From Lachnospiraceae bacterium (lineage in GTDB: Bacteria > Bacillota > Clostridia > Lachnospirales > Lachnospiraceae), in contig JAFTQM010000076.1 of NCBI GenBank assembly GCA_017462755.1, positions 1 to 51,560 of the forward strand: a stretch of 51,560 nt of DNA, read 5' to 3'. Below, one piece after another: positions 1-8,134 of this stretch (the stretch's first letter is position 1; each line of letters starts with the position of its first letter). The position numbers were made by a program, and so were the translations under genes. The notes under the pieces are model-generated. The model was given only the letters and a program-made list of their open reading frames with translations. It searched no databases and was not told where the DNA came from.

Positions 1-282
1 CTTGGTTTCATATTCAGTTTTGCTGGTGCCTTTCCCCACCAATTTTACCGTAACTGATTAAAAAGATATATTTGGACTAACCTCTGAAACGCCCTATTTA
101 TAAGGCTTTCTTAAGCTTGTCACTATTATATCTCAATCCCCGGACTCCCAATTAGACACCATTTCTTTTTTATCTAGTCTATCAAAAGACGTTTGAATCG
201 GCAATGTTTTCTTCAAGCAATGCTTGAATAGCATTCCACCACTTCGCTACCGCAGAACAATTACATCACTTTCAATTCATAT
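1..282. other. Unassigned, probably decayed sequence
   Basis: No complete gene is visible. On the minus strand a 27-codon open stretch near 185-265 (containing AVAKWWNAIQALLEEN) is bounded by stops on both sides, and a second short open stretch in another frame follows it (about 130-180, ending WESGD). This looks like an out-of-frame gene remnant, but I do not recognise the family. A short plus-strand open stretch from the left edge stops near 55. Together with the broken acetyltransferase next door, this suggests degraded DNA. Confidence 0.3.
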
Positions 283-541
283 TTAACCTAATTCCTTAAT
301 ATACACGTCATCCTTATTCTTTGCCCGGTAATTCGCATCCTTTTTGTAGCCTCTTTCTACATAAAACTTCTCCGCAGTATCCGTCGTTAAGATGGATTAA
401 TTTAAACTGAATAAAGCCAATCACTGCCTGATTTTCTGCAAACTGGACATATGCTAAATTATCTCCTTCTTGATTCATCTCGTGAAATAAGCCATCCCAA
501 TCCTTAACATTGATTCCCAGTTCAGCAAAATAGGCTTTCAA
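283..541 (-). pseudogene. GNAT acetyltransferase pseudogene, internally deleted and frameshifted
   Basis: The first about 53 codons (MKAYFAELGINVKDW to FKLIHLND) read as the N-terminal half of a GNAT-family N-acetyltransferase. The open frame then runs into nonsense and stops at 314. In the next frame the same DNA encodes a typical GNAT C-terminus, TAEKFYVERGYKKDANYRA continuing to KDDVYIKELG and a stop at 283. The middle of the domain, including the acetyl-CoA-binding RGxGxG/A segment, is missing. The simplest reading is one internal deletion of roughly 40-50 codons that also changed frame. The protein cannot be functional. Substrate is unknown. It has no evident link with the sigma-factor genes upstream of it. 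Confidence 0.75.
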
Positions 542-559
542 AGCACTCTCACAGGCACA

Positions 560-1774
560 TCATTCCGGTATCATAACCTCCCCATCGTAAATCGTTCCCT
601 TATCCAAAGAGTACGCTCCCGAAATGACATTCCCTGCTGCCACATCAATATCTCCTGTAAAGTAAACCACTACCACACTTCCGGTCTTGATTTTCAGATA
701 ATCAATGCTCCGGCTGACCCGCAAATCATCCGTAAGCACTTTGAAAATCATTCCCTCCTCCGGATTTTCGCACAAAACCGTATCATCCACCAGAATATAT
801 CCATCTCCGATTTCAACCAGCGTTCCGGCAATTGAAGCAGCATACGGCTCACGCTCTGCTTCTGTCGCATTCTCCGTCGCATAAGCAATGATTTCTCCTG
901 CCACCTCTGCTCCGATATCAAAGGTATACGCCCAATCAAAAATATTCGTCCGAATCAAACCGTTTTCTGCTACATAAAATACCCTCTTGTATACTCCGAG
1001 TGCCTCCGAGGTCGCCGTAAAGCTGATATACCTGCTATCCTTGCGGTTCCATACATCCTCTTCTACAAATCTTGCCTCACGGCAGGAGGATAACAGCTGC
1101 CAAAGAACCGCATCATCATTCAAAGAATAATATCCCTTTTCCTTTCCAGCTTCGTATACGCTAAACCGCTCAAACTCCAGTACTTCTGCCAGATTATAAT
1201 CCTCCAGCACTTCCCCGAAGCTTTCCGGTGGCAAATATTCACCATATGCAAAGGTATAATATGCTCCATCCAGATTTACCGCAATCAGCTTCTCCTCCGA
1301 GATTCCGGCAATCTGCCGCACTTCAACCGACATTCGCCGCTCCACTGGCTCCGTCGGATACTCATCATAGCCGATGGCTTCCCCGGTACCGATTGCCTCT
1401 CCAAGCATTGCTTCCTCAATTTCCATACCGATGGTCTTCGTCCGATATTCCTTTTCGTCAAACACAACCGTAGTGTACTGCTCAAAAATCGTCTGATACT
1501 CCCACGGCCATAGCACTGCCGATGTGCTTTCTGCTATGGTCATATCCTTATAGTTCCGTACCACTCCTCCGATGGTTACACCGTTCTCCGGAGCATCCGT
1601 CCGCAGCCGCCCTTTTATCAGTATTCCAAGCAATAAGACTGCACCAAGACACGCTGCTATCGCACCCCATTTTACCCACATGGACTTTCTTGATTTCGTC
1701 ACCTGCCGCTCACTTCGCTCCAAAATATCCTCATCCACTTCATTGATTGCATTGTACAAGTCCTTGTTATTCAT
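560..1774 (-). CDS. Putative membrane-anchored anti-sigma factor (pair 1)
   Basis: A 404-residue protein with a short cytoplasmic N-terminus (about residues 1-31), one membrane segment (about 33-55, WVKWGAIAACLGAVLLLGIL) and a large extracytoplasmic C-terminal region of unrecognised fold. Its start overlaps the end of the ECF sigma gene by 8 bp, so the two are translationally coupled. This single-pass protein encoded directly after an ECF sigma factor is the usual arrangement for an anti-sigma partner, and the N-terminus (AINEVDEDILERSER) resembles that of the second such protein at 2495-3553. The anti-sigma role is inferred from context; I see no canonical zinc-binding ZAS motif. It could instead be a sigma-linked sensor or lipid/peptide-binding protein. 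Confidence 0.6.
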   Translation of the reverse strand: MNNKDLYNAINEVDEDILERSERQVTKSRKSMWVKWGAIAACLGAVLLLGILIKGRLRTDAPENGVTIGGVVRNYKDMTIAESTSAVLWPWEYQTIFEQYTTVVFDEKEYRTKTIGMEIEEAMLGEAIGTGEAIGYDEYPTEPVERRMSVEVRQIAGISEEKLIAVNLDGAYYTFAYGEYLPPESFGEVLEDYNLAEVLEFERFSVYEAGKEKGYYSLNDDAVLWQLLSSCREARFVEEDVWNRKDSRYISFTATSEALGVYKRVFYVAENGLIRTNIFDWAYTFDIGAEVAGEIIAYATENATEAEREPYAASIAGTLVEIGDGYILVDDTVLCENPEEGMIFKVLTDDLRVSRSIDYLKIKTGSVVVVYFTGDIDVAAGNVISGAYSLDKGTIYDGEVMIPE

Positions 1775-2330
1775 TGAAATAGCCCTCCTTTGCCAAATGC
1801 GCTTTTACACGCTTGCGCGTCCGACTCAAAATCACCATGACATTGTTTTCTGACAGAGCATACCGTTTCGCAATCGCAGCCACCGACTCCGTAAAGAAAT
1901 AACGCCGCACGAAAACATTGCCCTCCCGCTCCGGCAACACCCAGACAAATGACCGAATGCTTTGTCCCAGCTCCTTCGCCTCATATGCTCCTTCCACATC
2001 TGCCTGTCCGGCAAGACACTCCGACAATTCTTCCAATACAAGCGCAATTTCACCACCACCACGTTTCTTTGCATTCCGGGCATTGAAACAGTTAAACGAC
2101 AGATTGCGCGTAATTTTAGCCAAAAACATACGAAGCCGTTTCGGTTTTTGCGGAGGAATGCCATTCCACGCATGCAGCCATGTGTCATTGACGCACTCCT
2201 CCGCATCCTCTTTATTGTCCAAAATATTATCTGCGATGTGAAAACAATAAGCTCCATACTTATTGTCCGTCTCTTTTATTGCCGCCTCATTTCTCTGCCA
2301 GTAGAGCTCTACAATCTGATTGTCTTCCAC
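1767..2330 (-). CDS. ECF-family RNA polymerase sigma factor (pair 1)
   Basis: A 187-residue sigma-70-family protein of extracytoplasmic-function size. Sigma region 2 lies at about residues 20-90 (NKEDAEECVNDTWLHAWN is the typical region 2.2/2.3 stretch) and region 4 at about 125-180, with the helix-turn-helix around ESVAAIAKRYALSENNVMV. It would direct RNA polymerase to a small regulon under control of the membrane protein encoded next. A strong housekeeping-type promoter lies at 2415-2443, so expression does not need to be purely autoregulated. It is a clear paralogue of the sigma factor at 3550-4110 (both begin M-D-QIV-LYW-R) with the same partner-gene layout. The inducing signal cannot be read from sequence. 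Confidence 0.9.
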   Translation of the reverse strand: MEDNQIVELYWQRNEAAIKETDNKYGAYCFHIADNILDNKEDAEECVNDTWLHAWNGIPPQKPKRLRMFLAKITRNLSFNCFNARNAKKRGGGEIALVLEELSECLAGQADVEGAYEAKELGQSIRSFVWVLPEREGNVFVRRYFFTESVAAIAKRYALSENNVMVILSRTRKRVKAHLAKEGYFNE

Positions 2331-2414
2331 TGCAATACCTCCTTCCTGTGTTCTAAAGGTCCCTTCACCTTATAAGACAGGAAATGGCACCAAAACCTTA
2401 CAGTGTTTTTTACT

Positions 2415-2443
2415 ATTATACCGCATATCTCTTCGTTTTCCAA
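2415..2443 (-). promoter_or_regulatory. Sigma-A-type promoter for ECF pair 1
   Basis: On the minus strand TTGGAA (2438-2443) and TATAAT (2415-2420) are separated by exactly 17 bp. It reads into the ECF sigma gene starting at 2330, leaving a leader of about 80 nt. Confidence 0.75.
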
Positions 2444-2447
2444 AGAG

Positions 2448-2481
2448 TTAAGCGCAGCTCCCTGCAAGAAGCTGCGCTTAA
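2448..2481 (-). terminator. Perfect 12-bp hairpin after anti-sigma gene 2
   Basis: TTAAGCGCAGCT (2448-2459) and AGCTGCGCTTAA (2470-2481) are perfect inverted repeats 14 bp downstream of the stop of the 2495-3553 gene. The T-rich tail is short (CTCTTTGG), so it may be a weak terminator. It abuts the -35 element of the pair 1 promoter. Confidence 0.55.
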
Positions 2482-2494
2482 ACCCGGCATTTCA

Positions 2495-3553
2495 CTATTT
2501 AATTCCGAAGATTGCATTTAAAGCAGATACTTCTTCCGCCTCCAGCGGCTCTGTAACAATTCCGCCATATTCAAAGAAAATTCCGTTCAAAGCCGAGTAC
2601 TTCCAACTGTCGATGGTAATTCCGTTTCGTAGTGTCACCGTAAGGCAACGATTTGCCCATGTTTCTTCTCCGCTCGTAAGCTTGTCAGCAGCATCCGTCG
2701 AAAAGCTATAGCTGTATTTATCGCGGTCACTGTAGACCTCTGCCCAATTTCCGGCACCCTTACAAACCGCATCAATGGTACAAGCATAAAACTGCTCAAC
2801 CACATCACGCTCCGGATAGGTATGCGTTCCGACTTCCTTTTGAATCTTTTTCCCAAGGTTCGTATTGTTGCTCGTGGATGGTGCCGCAGTAATACTAACA
2901 ATATCCTCCGCGCTTTCCACATGATAAATCATCCGATATACATCACCATATGTGTAAGGCGTGAAATTCGCATCCGGAAATAGAGTATAAAGCTCGTTCT
3001 TCACAAGCTCTGTCTCCTGCTCCTTTTCAGCTCCCCCGGGAATTACATAAAAGCTCCGATATTCCCACAGGCGAAGAATTCCGGTAATATCCTCACTGAT
3101 GAGATATTTGATTTCCTCCATTCCCTTAACACGATACCAACAATTATCCTCCTGCTGCCAATAAACCTCTCCGACAAACGGCGCCAGCTTTTCCGTACTA
3201 TCAGCAGATTCCGGTGTGTCCGTGACTGCAGCGCTTCCTACATAAATCTGCTCATAGACCGCTACTCGGTCTTCCACCGGAAGCATTCGCTCTATCAGAA
3301 TGGTGTCTACCGCAGCATTTTCCTCACCTTTTCTGATTGCCGTCAGAAGCTGTTCCTGTATGCTTTCCTGTCGGTTTTGCCGAGTGCTAAGGGCAATTAC
3401 GCAGCCTATCACCAAACACAAGCATGCTGCTATCGCACTCCACTTCCACCATGCCGGCTTCGGCTGCTTTCGCTTTTGCCGCAAACGCTCTACCTCTTGC
3501 ACCATATCATCGTCAATGTTTCCAATCGAATCTATCACCCGATTTATGCTCAT
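2495..3553 (-). CDS. Putative membrane-anchored anti-sigma factor (pair 2)
   Basis: A 352-residue protein with the same plan as the product of 560-1774: an acidic/basic N-terminus of about 35 residues (SIGNIDDDMVQEVERLRQKR), one membrane segment (about 38-57, WSAIAACLCLVIGCVIAL) and a large outside domain that I do not recognise. Its start codon overlaps the stop of the upstream ECF sigma gene by 4 bp (ATGA), indicating coupled translation. The role as an anti-sigma factor holding the sigma at the membrane is inferred from this pairing and the shared N-terminal pattern, not from a known zinc motif. The extracytoplasmic parts of the two proteins look only distantly alike, which would allow them to sense different cues. 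Confidence 0.6.
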   Translation of the reverse strand: MSINRVIDSIGNIDDDMVQEVERLRQKRKQPKPAWWKWSAIAACLCLVIGCVIALSTRQNRQESIQEQLLTAIRKGEENAAVDTILIERMLPVEDRVAVYEQIYVGSAAVTDTPESADSTEKLAPFVGEVYWQQEDNCWYRVKGMEEIKYLISEDITGILRLWEYRSFYVIPGGAEKEQETELVKNELYTLFPDANFTPYTYGDVYRMIYHVESAEDIVSITAAPSTSNNTNLGKKIQKEVGTHTYPERDVVEQFYACTIDAVCKGAGNWAEVYSDRDKYSYSFSTDAADKLTSGEETWANRCLTVTLRNGITIDSWKYSALNGIFFEYGGIVTEPLEAEEVSALNAIFGIK

Positions 3554-4110
3554 AACTCAAATCCCTCCTTTACAAGATACGCCTTCAACTTTTGACGGGT
3601 ACGATACAGCATGCTTTTGGCTTTTGCCTCACTCATGCCGCAGTACGCTGCTACATCCTTCAAGGAATCAAAAAAGTAATATCTTCCAAGAAAGGTGTGA
3701 CGTTCGTCATCCGGAAGTGCTCGCAGAAAGCGGTTAATCGTCTCATTCAACAGCTTCGCATCCAGCTCTCGCTCCGGCGTACTGTTGCCGAAAAGGCTAC
3801 CTTCCAGTTCTGAAAGGGAAATGGCATAGGTGGAAGCATATCTTTTGACACTATTCTTCTTTCGAAACACATCAATGGATAACTGCCGTGTAATCTTTCC
3901 AAGATAGGTCGAAAGAATACTTGGACGGTGTGTCGGCATCGAATTCCACGCCGCTAGATAGGTGTCATTGACACATTCCTCACTATCCTCTGAATCTGCC
4001 AGAATATTGTACGCGATTTTTGACAGATACGCTCCATACTTCCGTGATGTCTCGCAAATCGCATCCTCATCTCTTTTCCAGTATAAATCGACGATTTGCT
4101 CATCCTGCAT
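3550..4110 (-). CDS. ECF-family RNA polymerase sigma factor (pair 2)
   Basis: A 186-residue ECF sigma factor. Region 2 spans about residues 20-90 (SEDSEECVNDTYLAAWN) and region 4 about 125-182, with the helix-turn-helix DVAAYCGMSEAKAKSMLYR. It starts MQDEQIVDLYWKRDEDAI, closely parallel to the pair 1 sigma factor (MEDNQIVELYWQRNEAAI), so the two pairs probably arose by duplication. A good ribosome-binding site (GGAGAGGAGG) precedes the start. I do not see a clear housekeeping -35/-10 pair upstream (only a TATAGT-like hexamer near 4150), unlike pair 1, so its transcription may depend on an alternative sigma factor, possibly itself. Confidence 0.9.
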   Translation of the reverse strand: MQDEQIVDLYWKRDEDAICETSRKYGAYLSKIAYNILADSEDSEECVNDTYLAAWNSMPTHRPSILSTYLGKITRQLSIDVFRKKNSVKRYASTYAISLSELEGSLFGNSTPERELDAKLLNETINRFLRALPDDERHTFLGRYYFFDSLKDVAAYCGMSEAKAKSMLYRTRQKLKAYLVKEGFEL

Positions 4111-4194
4111 AAGCGCACCTCCTCTCCGATTTGTTACTGTAGGTACCTATACTATATATCCCGTAAAAAATCCGATTTGGTTTTATGCATTCTT

Positions 4195-5085
4195 CTATCT
4201 TTCTCTATACAGCAGCCGCAGCTTACTGATAAAATCCTCCAGAATATATCGCGAATCAATTGAGGTATATACACGAATCATCGGTCTGCCCGGTTCAAAC
4301 CGATATGAGGTGTCCGGATTAAAAATCGGTGCCTCCCGGTATACATACTGTCCGCAATTTGGCTTCAGCGCCACACCAACCGCCGGCGAATCGCCAAGCG
4401 CCCAGCTTTCTCCATCCGTCCAGCCGGCACATGGCTGCATATTGTAGTTGACCATATTTTCAAACAAATGCCTGCCAATCCTGCCGCAAGGAGCAATCCG
4501 GTCCTGAATTTCAGCCAATCCGATGCTCATAGAGCCATATACATTGTTCGGAATCTGCCAAAACTCTACGCCGCTGCTCACCACCAAATTGATTGCATCA
4601 ATGTCATTTCCCGCATTGAATTCTCGGTGTCCGACTACGAAATTGTCCGGATTCTGACCGCCAATCCAGATAACCGTCATCTTCGAAACAATCTCCGGAC
4701 AAGCCTGAATTGCAGACGCCACGTTCGTAATTGCTCCCAAACAAAGCACATACAGCGGCTTTTCGTCCACTCGAAGCGCTTCTTCCATCAAGAATTTAGC
4801 TGCCGGAGAGATTTCCTTCCCCTCTACCTGCGCAAGCGCCCCTTCCTCTCCCATGTAAACCGGTACGGACAGCTCCATTGCTTCCAACACAGTCACGATT
4901 TCATCATAGCTCGCCTTGGTACTTCCTTCTACTCCAAAATGCTCTGCCAAAATCGCCTTAACCTCAAGCTTTTTACTCATTAACGCATGTGCAATCGCAA
5001 ACGGATCATCTGCCTCACATGCCGCATCCGTATCCACAATCACACGCAACCTCTTGTACTCCGGTACCTCATACTGTAAACCCAT
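4195..5085 (-). CDS. Nucleoside hydrolase (IUNH family)
   Basis: A cytoplasmic enzyme of 296 residues expected to hydrolyse the N-glycosidic bond of ribonucleosides, releasing base and ribose for salvage. The N-terminal metal-binding signature is DTDAACEADDPFAIAHA (residues 18-34). It is a variant two residues longer than the classic DTDPGxDD motif, known from other Firmicutes members. A second conserved stretch is FNAGNDIDAINLVVSSG, matching the family's internal substrate-binding region. I chose the start at 5085 because GGAGG lies 5 nt before that ATG. A longer reading frame to 5244 adds 53 residues that run into a hairpin repeat and look non-coding. Substrate preference (purine or pyrimidine) is not evident. 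Confidence 0.85.
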   Translation of the reverse strand: MGLQYEVPEYKRLRVIVDTDAACEADDPFAIAHALMSKKLEVKAILAEHFGVEGSTKASYDEIVTVLEAMELSVPVYMGEEGALAQVEGKEISPAAKFLMEEALRVDEKPLYVLCLGAITNVASAIQACPEIVSKMTVIWIGGQNPDNFVVGHREFNAGNDIDAINLVVSSGVEFWQIPNNVYGSMSIGLAEIQDRIAPCGRIGRHLFENMVNYNMQPCAGWTDGESWALGDSPAVGVALKPNCGQYVYREAPIFNPDTSYRFEPGRPMIRVYTSIDSRYILEDFISKLRLLYRER

Positions 5086-5199
5086 ACTATCCTCCATTTC
5101 TGAGCGACTTGTCGCGAAGAGGCGACGCAAATCTATTTTTCTCTCCACCGATACTTGCGCTGTTTTGCTACTTGCGAAACTCACAGAAAATGATATATA

Positions 5200-5341
5200 A
5201 GTCTGACAAGCTAACAAAAACATACACAGGTACTCGAAACCCACCGGTACTTAGGTGCTGTATTTTAGCACCTTATGTACCGCTGTGAGGTTTCGGTAGC
5301 GAGAGCGTGCCTGTGATGTTTTTCGTTAGACTGGTCAGACT
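5200..5341. repeat. Long hairpin repeat element, copy 1
   Basis: The ends AGTCTGAC (5200-5207) and GTCAGACT (5334-5341) are inverted repeats. The whole interval folds back on itself, with an apical stem at 5246-5281 (GGTACTTAGGTGCT paired with AGCACCTTATGTACC). In reverse complement it aligns over more than 100 bp with 39520-39655, including the shared unpaired segment CAGGCACGCT-TCGCTAC. Differences between the copies fall as paired changes in the stems. It lies between the nucleoside hydrolase and HD genes. No open frame or transposase is inside. It may be a non-autonomous mobile hairpin or a structured RNA. Confidence 0.8.
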
Positions 5342-5377
5342 CCAGAACACAAATCTAAAGTTGTGCAAGCACCAAAA

Positions 5378-6049
5378 TCAGCACAGCTTATATCCGTTTG
5401 CCACCAGCTTGAACCGATACCCCAGCAGTTCCGCTGCCCTGCGGCACATAACCATGCGCTGCAGGAAAATTTCGAAATAATCCATCACGCTGCACATCGT
5501 ATCATCCAGTTCCAGATTCATCTGGATAACCTTCTTCTCCTCAATAATTTCCAGATTCGAGGACAATGCTGCATAATTTACACGGTCATGAATATCAAAC
5601 TGCTCATGCGACGTTGCCTGCACACGATTACGGCGCACATCCGTTTTATCCGCCAGAATCAAAGCCGCTGATACCGCATCTATCGCAGTTCCAGTCTTTT
5701 CGTCATGGTGTCCAATCGCTGTCACAATGGTCAGAATATCCTCCAGCGGCATTTCACGTTCCTTCAAAATCTGATACGCCAACAAGCCACCGTTGTGCGC
5801 ATGGTCGTGACGGTTAATCGCATTGCCGATGTCATGAATGTAACCTGCGATTTTTGCCAGCTCTACCTCATGCTCACTGTAGCCTAACTTGGTAAGCAAG
5901 CCTCCGGCGCACTCTGCCACCTTGGCTGCGTGTCGCTCCGAATGCTCGGTGTAACCCATAACCTTCATCACATCATTGCCTCTGCGAATTAACGCATTAA
6001 TTTCCACATCCTTCTTAATATCCTCGTAAGTAATCTTCGTTTCCTGCAT
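5378..6049 (-). CDS. HD-domain hydrolase
   Basis: A 223-residue soluble protein of the HD metal-dependent phosphohydrolase superfamily. Metal ligands are visible in order: H36/H40 in TEHSERH, H72-D73 in GYIHDIGN, the HDHAH cluster at 81-85, HH at 114-115 and D134 in ILADKTD. Such proteins cleave phosphodiesters or nucleotides. There is no GGDEF, EAL or RelA domain, so it is not a recognisable second-messenger enzyme, and the HD-GYP motif is absent. An AGGAGG site sits just upstream. The neighbouring nucleoside hydrolase makes a nucleotide-salvage role conceivable, but the genes are separated by a hairpin repeat and probably transcribed separately. Substrate unknown. Confidence 0.8.
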   Translation of the reverse strand: MQETKITYEDIKKDVEINALIRRGNDVMKVMGYTEHSERHAAKVAECAGGLLTKLGYSEHEVELAKIAGYIHDIGNAINRHDHAHNGGLLAYQILKEREMPLEDILTIVTAIGHHDEKTGTAIDAVSAALILADKTDVRRNRVQATSHEQFDIHDRVNYAALSSNLEIIEEKKVIQMNLELDDTMCSVMDYFEIFLQRMVMCRRAAELLGYRFKLVANGYKLC

Positions 6050-6091
6050 TCTTTCCTCCTGTCTCTTATCATTTTACTACTGCACTCAGAC

Positions 6092-8134
6092 TTACAGCTC
6101 CAGCTTACCCTCGATACCATCAAAATCAATCGTCCGCACCGTGCCATCCTTTAAGGTCACTACCACCGGACCATAACCGCCGCAGCGCTCCGGATCGGTA
6201 TATTCCACCGATGCAATCGGGAACAGTTCTTCCTCGGTAAAGTCCTCCAGAGCTTCCTTTGTGATTACCTGTGAAATCATAATATACGGTTCGTAGCCAT
6301 ACTGCTTTCTGCGTGTCGTCTTGGCATATACAATGATGGATTTCTCCGAATCCGGATTCGTACCGGTGCTTTCCTTTATCGCAAGCTCCTCCCAGCCGTC
6401 ATAAATCGTCATCGCAAGCTGCTTTTCCCGTCCGGTAAAGTCATGTCCCTTTAGGATAATCGCTTTTGCATTGCCGCATTCCTTTTGTAAAATCTCCGTT
6501 CCATTGTCCGGAAAACCGTAAGCGCCCAACGTCAGTTCAATCGGACGGCGGAACAGACGCATTTTGTCCACACGCACGATACCATATGGTACGACAAAAT
6601 CGGCCAGATTCAACATCTGCAGCCAGTGACACTCTGCTGAGTTATTGTAACCAAAGAATTGACGGCGGTAGAGTACATGGTCCTTCTCCCCATGCCAAAA
6701 GGTCACATTACATTTATCTATATAATCCTGCGTCAAATCATGCAGTACATACTGCTGCGATTCCAGTTCACACGTCGGCGCCGACTCCCACGGATATTTG
6801 CTGTTGTAAGACAGCTTGGAATAGTTCCACATACCATGGTCATCGCCCTGCGACTTTACAATCTTTCCGGTACGGAAAATCGTCTCTCCGTTGGCTCCAT
6901 GATTGGAAAAGCATAATGCCGGACCATCAAGTGTCGTTACCTTCGTTTCTTTTTCACCTAACTGCTCCCAAGTACCGTTCTCCTCCTTCGCTGTCCAGAA
7001 CGGATGCTCTGCCGGCAGATGCAGACAAAGAAATGCCTTGCCGAGCCAAAACGGCGATTCTGCACAAGAGTAGCCCTGCACGAGTGGCGTAAACTGTCCG
7101 TAAAAGCCCAAGGTCGGTACACCCTCATATAAGAAGTCCTCGCGTGTAAAAAACTGCAGCAGAGAACCGGATGCGATTCTTCGTGCCAGACCCGGATTGG
7201 CGGTCGCATTGCGCAAAAACAGATTGCCGTCAAAGGCACTGGTCGCCGCATTACGGTAGACATTGCTTCTGCCCCACATATTCGTGAAGCCGTCTCTATC
7301 AAAAAAGTCTGCGTAGGTTTCCATCAGCTTATTCGAATTTTCTTCGAATCGCTTTGCCAAATATGGTTCCTTTTCGTAGCCATACCACTGATTCCAGATT
7401 GGTGCGTACACCTGAAATGCCCAACAGGAGTAATAATCAAACGAATGCCCGTCGCGATACCAGCCATCTCCGGCATAATAGCTCAAGATTGCCTGTGCAT
7501 GCTCCCGCATGATATCCTCGTCGATTGAGTAACCCTCCATATGCAAAAATGCCAAATCCAGCATATTAAACAGACGCCAGTTCTGCGGTACGGTGTTGCC
7601 ATGACCATATCCCGACAAAAATGCCGCAATCCGGTCCTTTTCCTCCTGCGTGTAGGCTGCCCAGATTTCCTCCCTGCACATCCACAGGCAGATAACCAAT
7701 GCGCAGGTTTCTACCGTCTGCTGATGTGCCGCAAACGGATTTGGGTCCTCCGCACAAAGAGACTCCCAATCCATCACGAAATTCGCATCCCCTTTGGTAC
7801 ATGCCCGCAACACCTGCTGCTTGTAATAGTCTCTCACCTTAAAGCCACAAAGCTCTAACTCCGGCTCATTGTGAATGAGTGGTGCCGCAATAAAGAATGA
7901 GCGCGCCAGTCCTTCAAAAATTTCTGCACGCTTTCTGCGCTCCGGGTCATTCGGCTGCGGATAGGTTACCTTTGTTTCTTTTCGCGGCATAATAACCGGT
8001 GCATCCATCGACGGAATATTGTGAAACATTCCTTCCATCAGATATTTTGCAGCTTCAAGCCAGCTCTCTCTGGTCAGTCCCGTATAAGGGCTTAATTCAT
8101 AATCCAAGGTCTTTGGTTCAAATCGCATCGTCAT
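6092..8134 (-). CDS. DUF2264 family protein, likely polysaccharide-degrading enzyme
   Basis: A 680-residue protein without signal peptide, recognised as DUF2264 from its N-terminal stretch (SPYTGLTRESWLEAAKYLMEG) and the region GDGWYRDGHSFDYYSCWAFQ. The first about 400 residues are expected to form an (alpha/alpha) toroid like those of polysaccharide lyases and unsaturated glycuronyl hydrolases; the rest is beta-rich. The start at 8134 forms an ATGA overlap with the stop of the heparinase-like gene, with GGAG just upstream; an alternative ATG is at 8128. Coupling to that gene points to a shared cytoplasmic pathway for an acidic or modified glycan. The reaction has not been assigned from sequence, so the enzymatic role is inferred. 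Confidence 0.75.
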   Translation of the reverse strand: MTMRFEPKTLDYELSPYTGLTRESWLEAAKYLMEGMFHNIPSMDAPVIMPRKETKVTYPQPNDPERRKRAEIFEGLARSFFIAAPLIHNEPELELCGFKVRDYYKQQVLRACTKGDANFVMDWESLCAEDPNPFAAHQQTVETCALVICLWMCREEIWAAYTQEEKDRIAAFLSGYGHGNTVPQNWRLFNMLDLAFLHMEGYSIDEDIMREHAQAILSYYAGDGWYRDGHSFDYYSCWAFQVYAPIWNQWYGYEKEPYLAKRFEENSNKLMETYADFFDRDGFTNMWGRSNVYRNAATSAFDGNLFLRNATANPGLARRIASGSLLQFFTREDFLYEGVPTLGFYGQFTPLVQGYSCAESPFWLGKAFLCLHLPAEHPFWTAKEENGTWEQLGEKETKVTTLDGPALCFSNHGANGETIFRTGKIVKSQGDDHGMWNYSKLSYNSKYPWESAPTCELESQQYVLHDLTQDYIDKCNVTFWHGEKDHVLYRRQFFGYNNSAECHWLQMLNLADFVVPYGIVRVDKMRLFRRPIELTLGAYGFPDNGTEILQKECGNAKAIILKGHDFTGREKQLAMTIYDGWEELAIKESTGTNPDSEKSIIVYAKTTRRKQYGYEPYIMISQVITKEALEDFTEEELFPIASVEYTDPERCGGYGPVVVTLKDGTVRTIDFDGIEGKLEL

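Noticed and set aside
1-55. Plus-strand open stretch from the left edge as the end of a gene
   Set aside because: Too short, and no family resemblance in any of the three frames.
5086-5244. N-terminal extension of the nucleoside hydrolase
   Set aside because: It runs through the hairpin repeat and has no ribosome-binding site; a strong one precedes the 5085 start.
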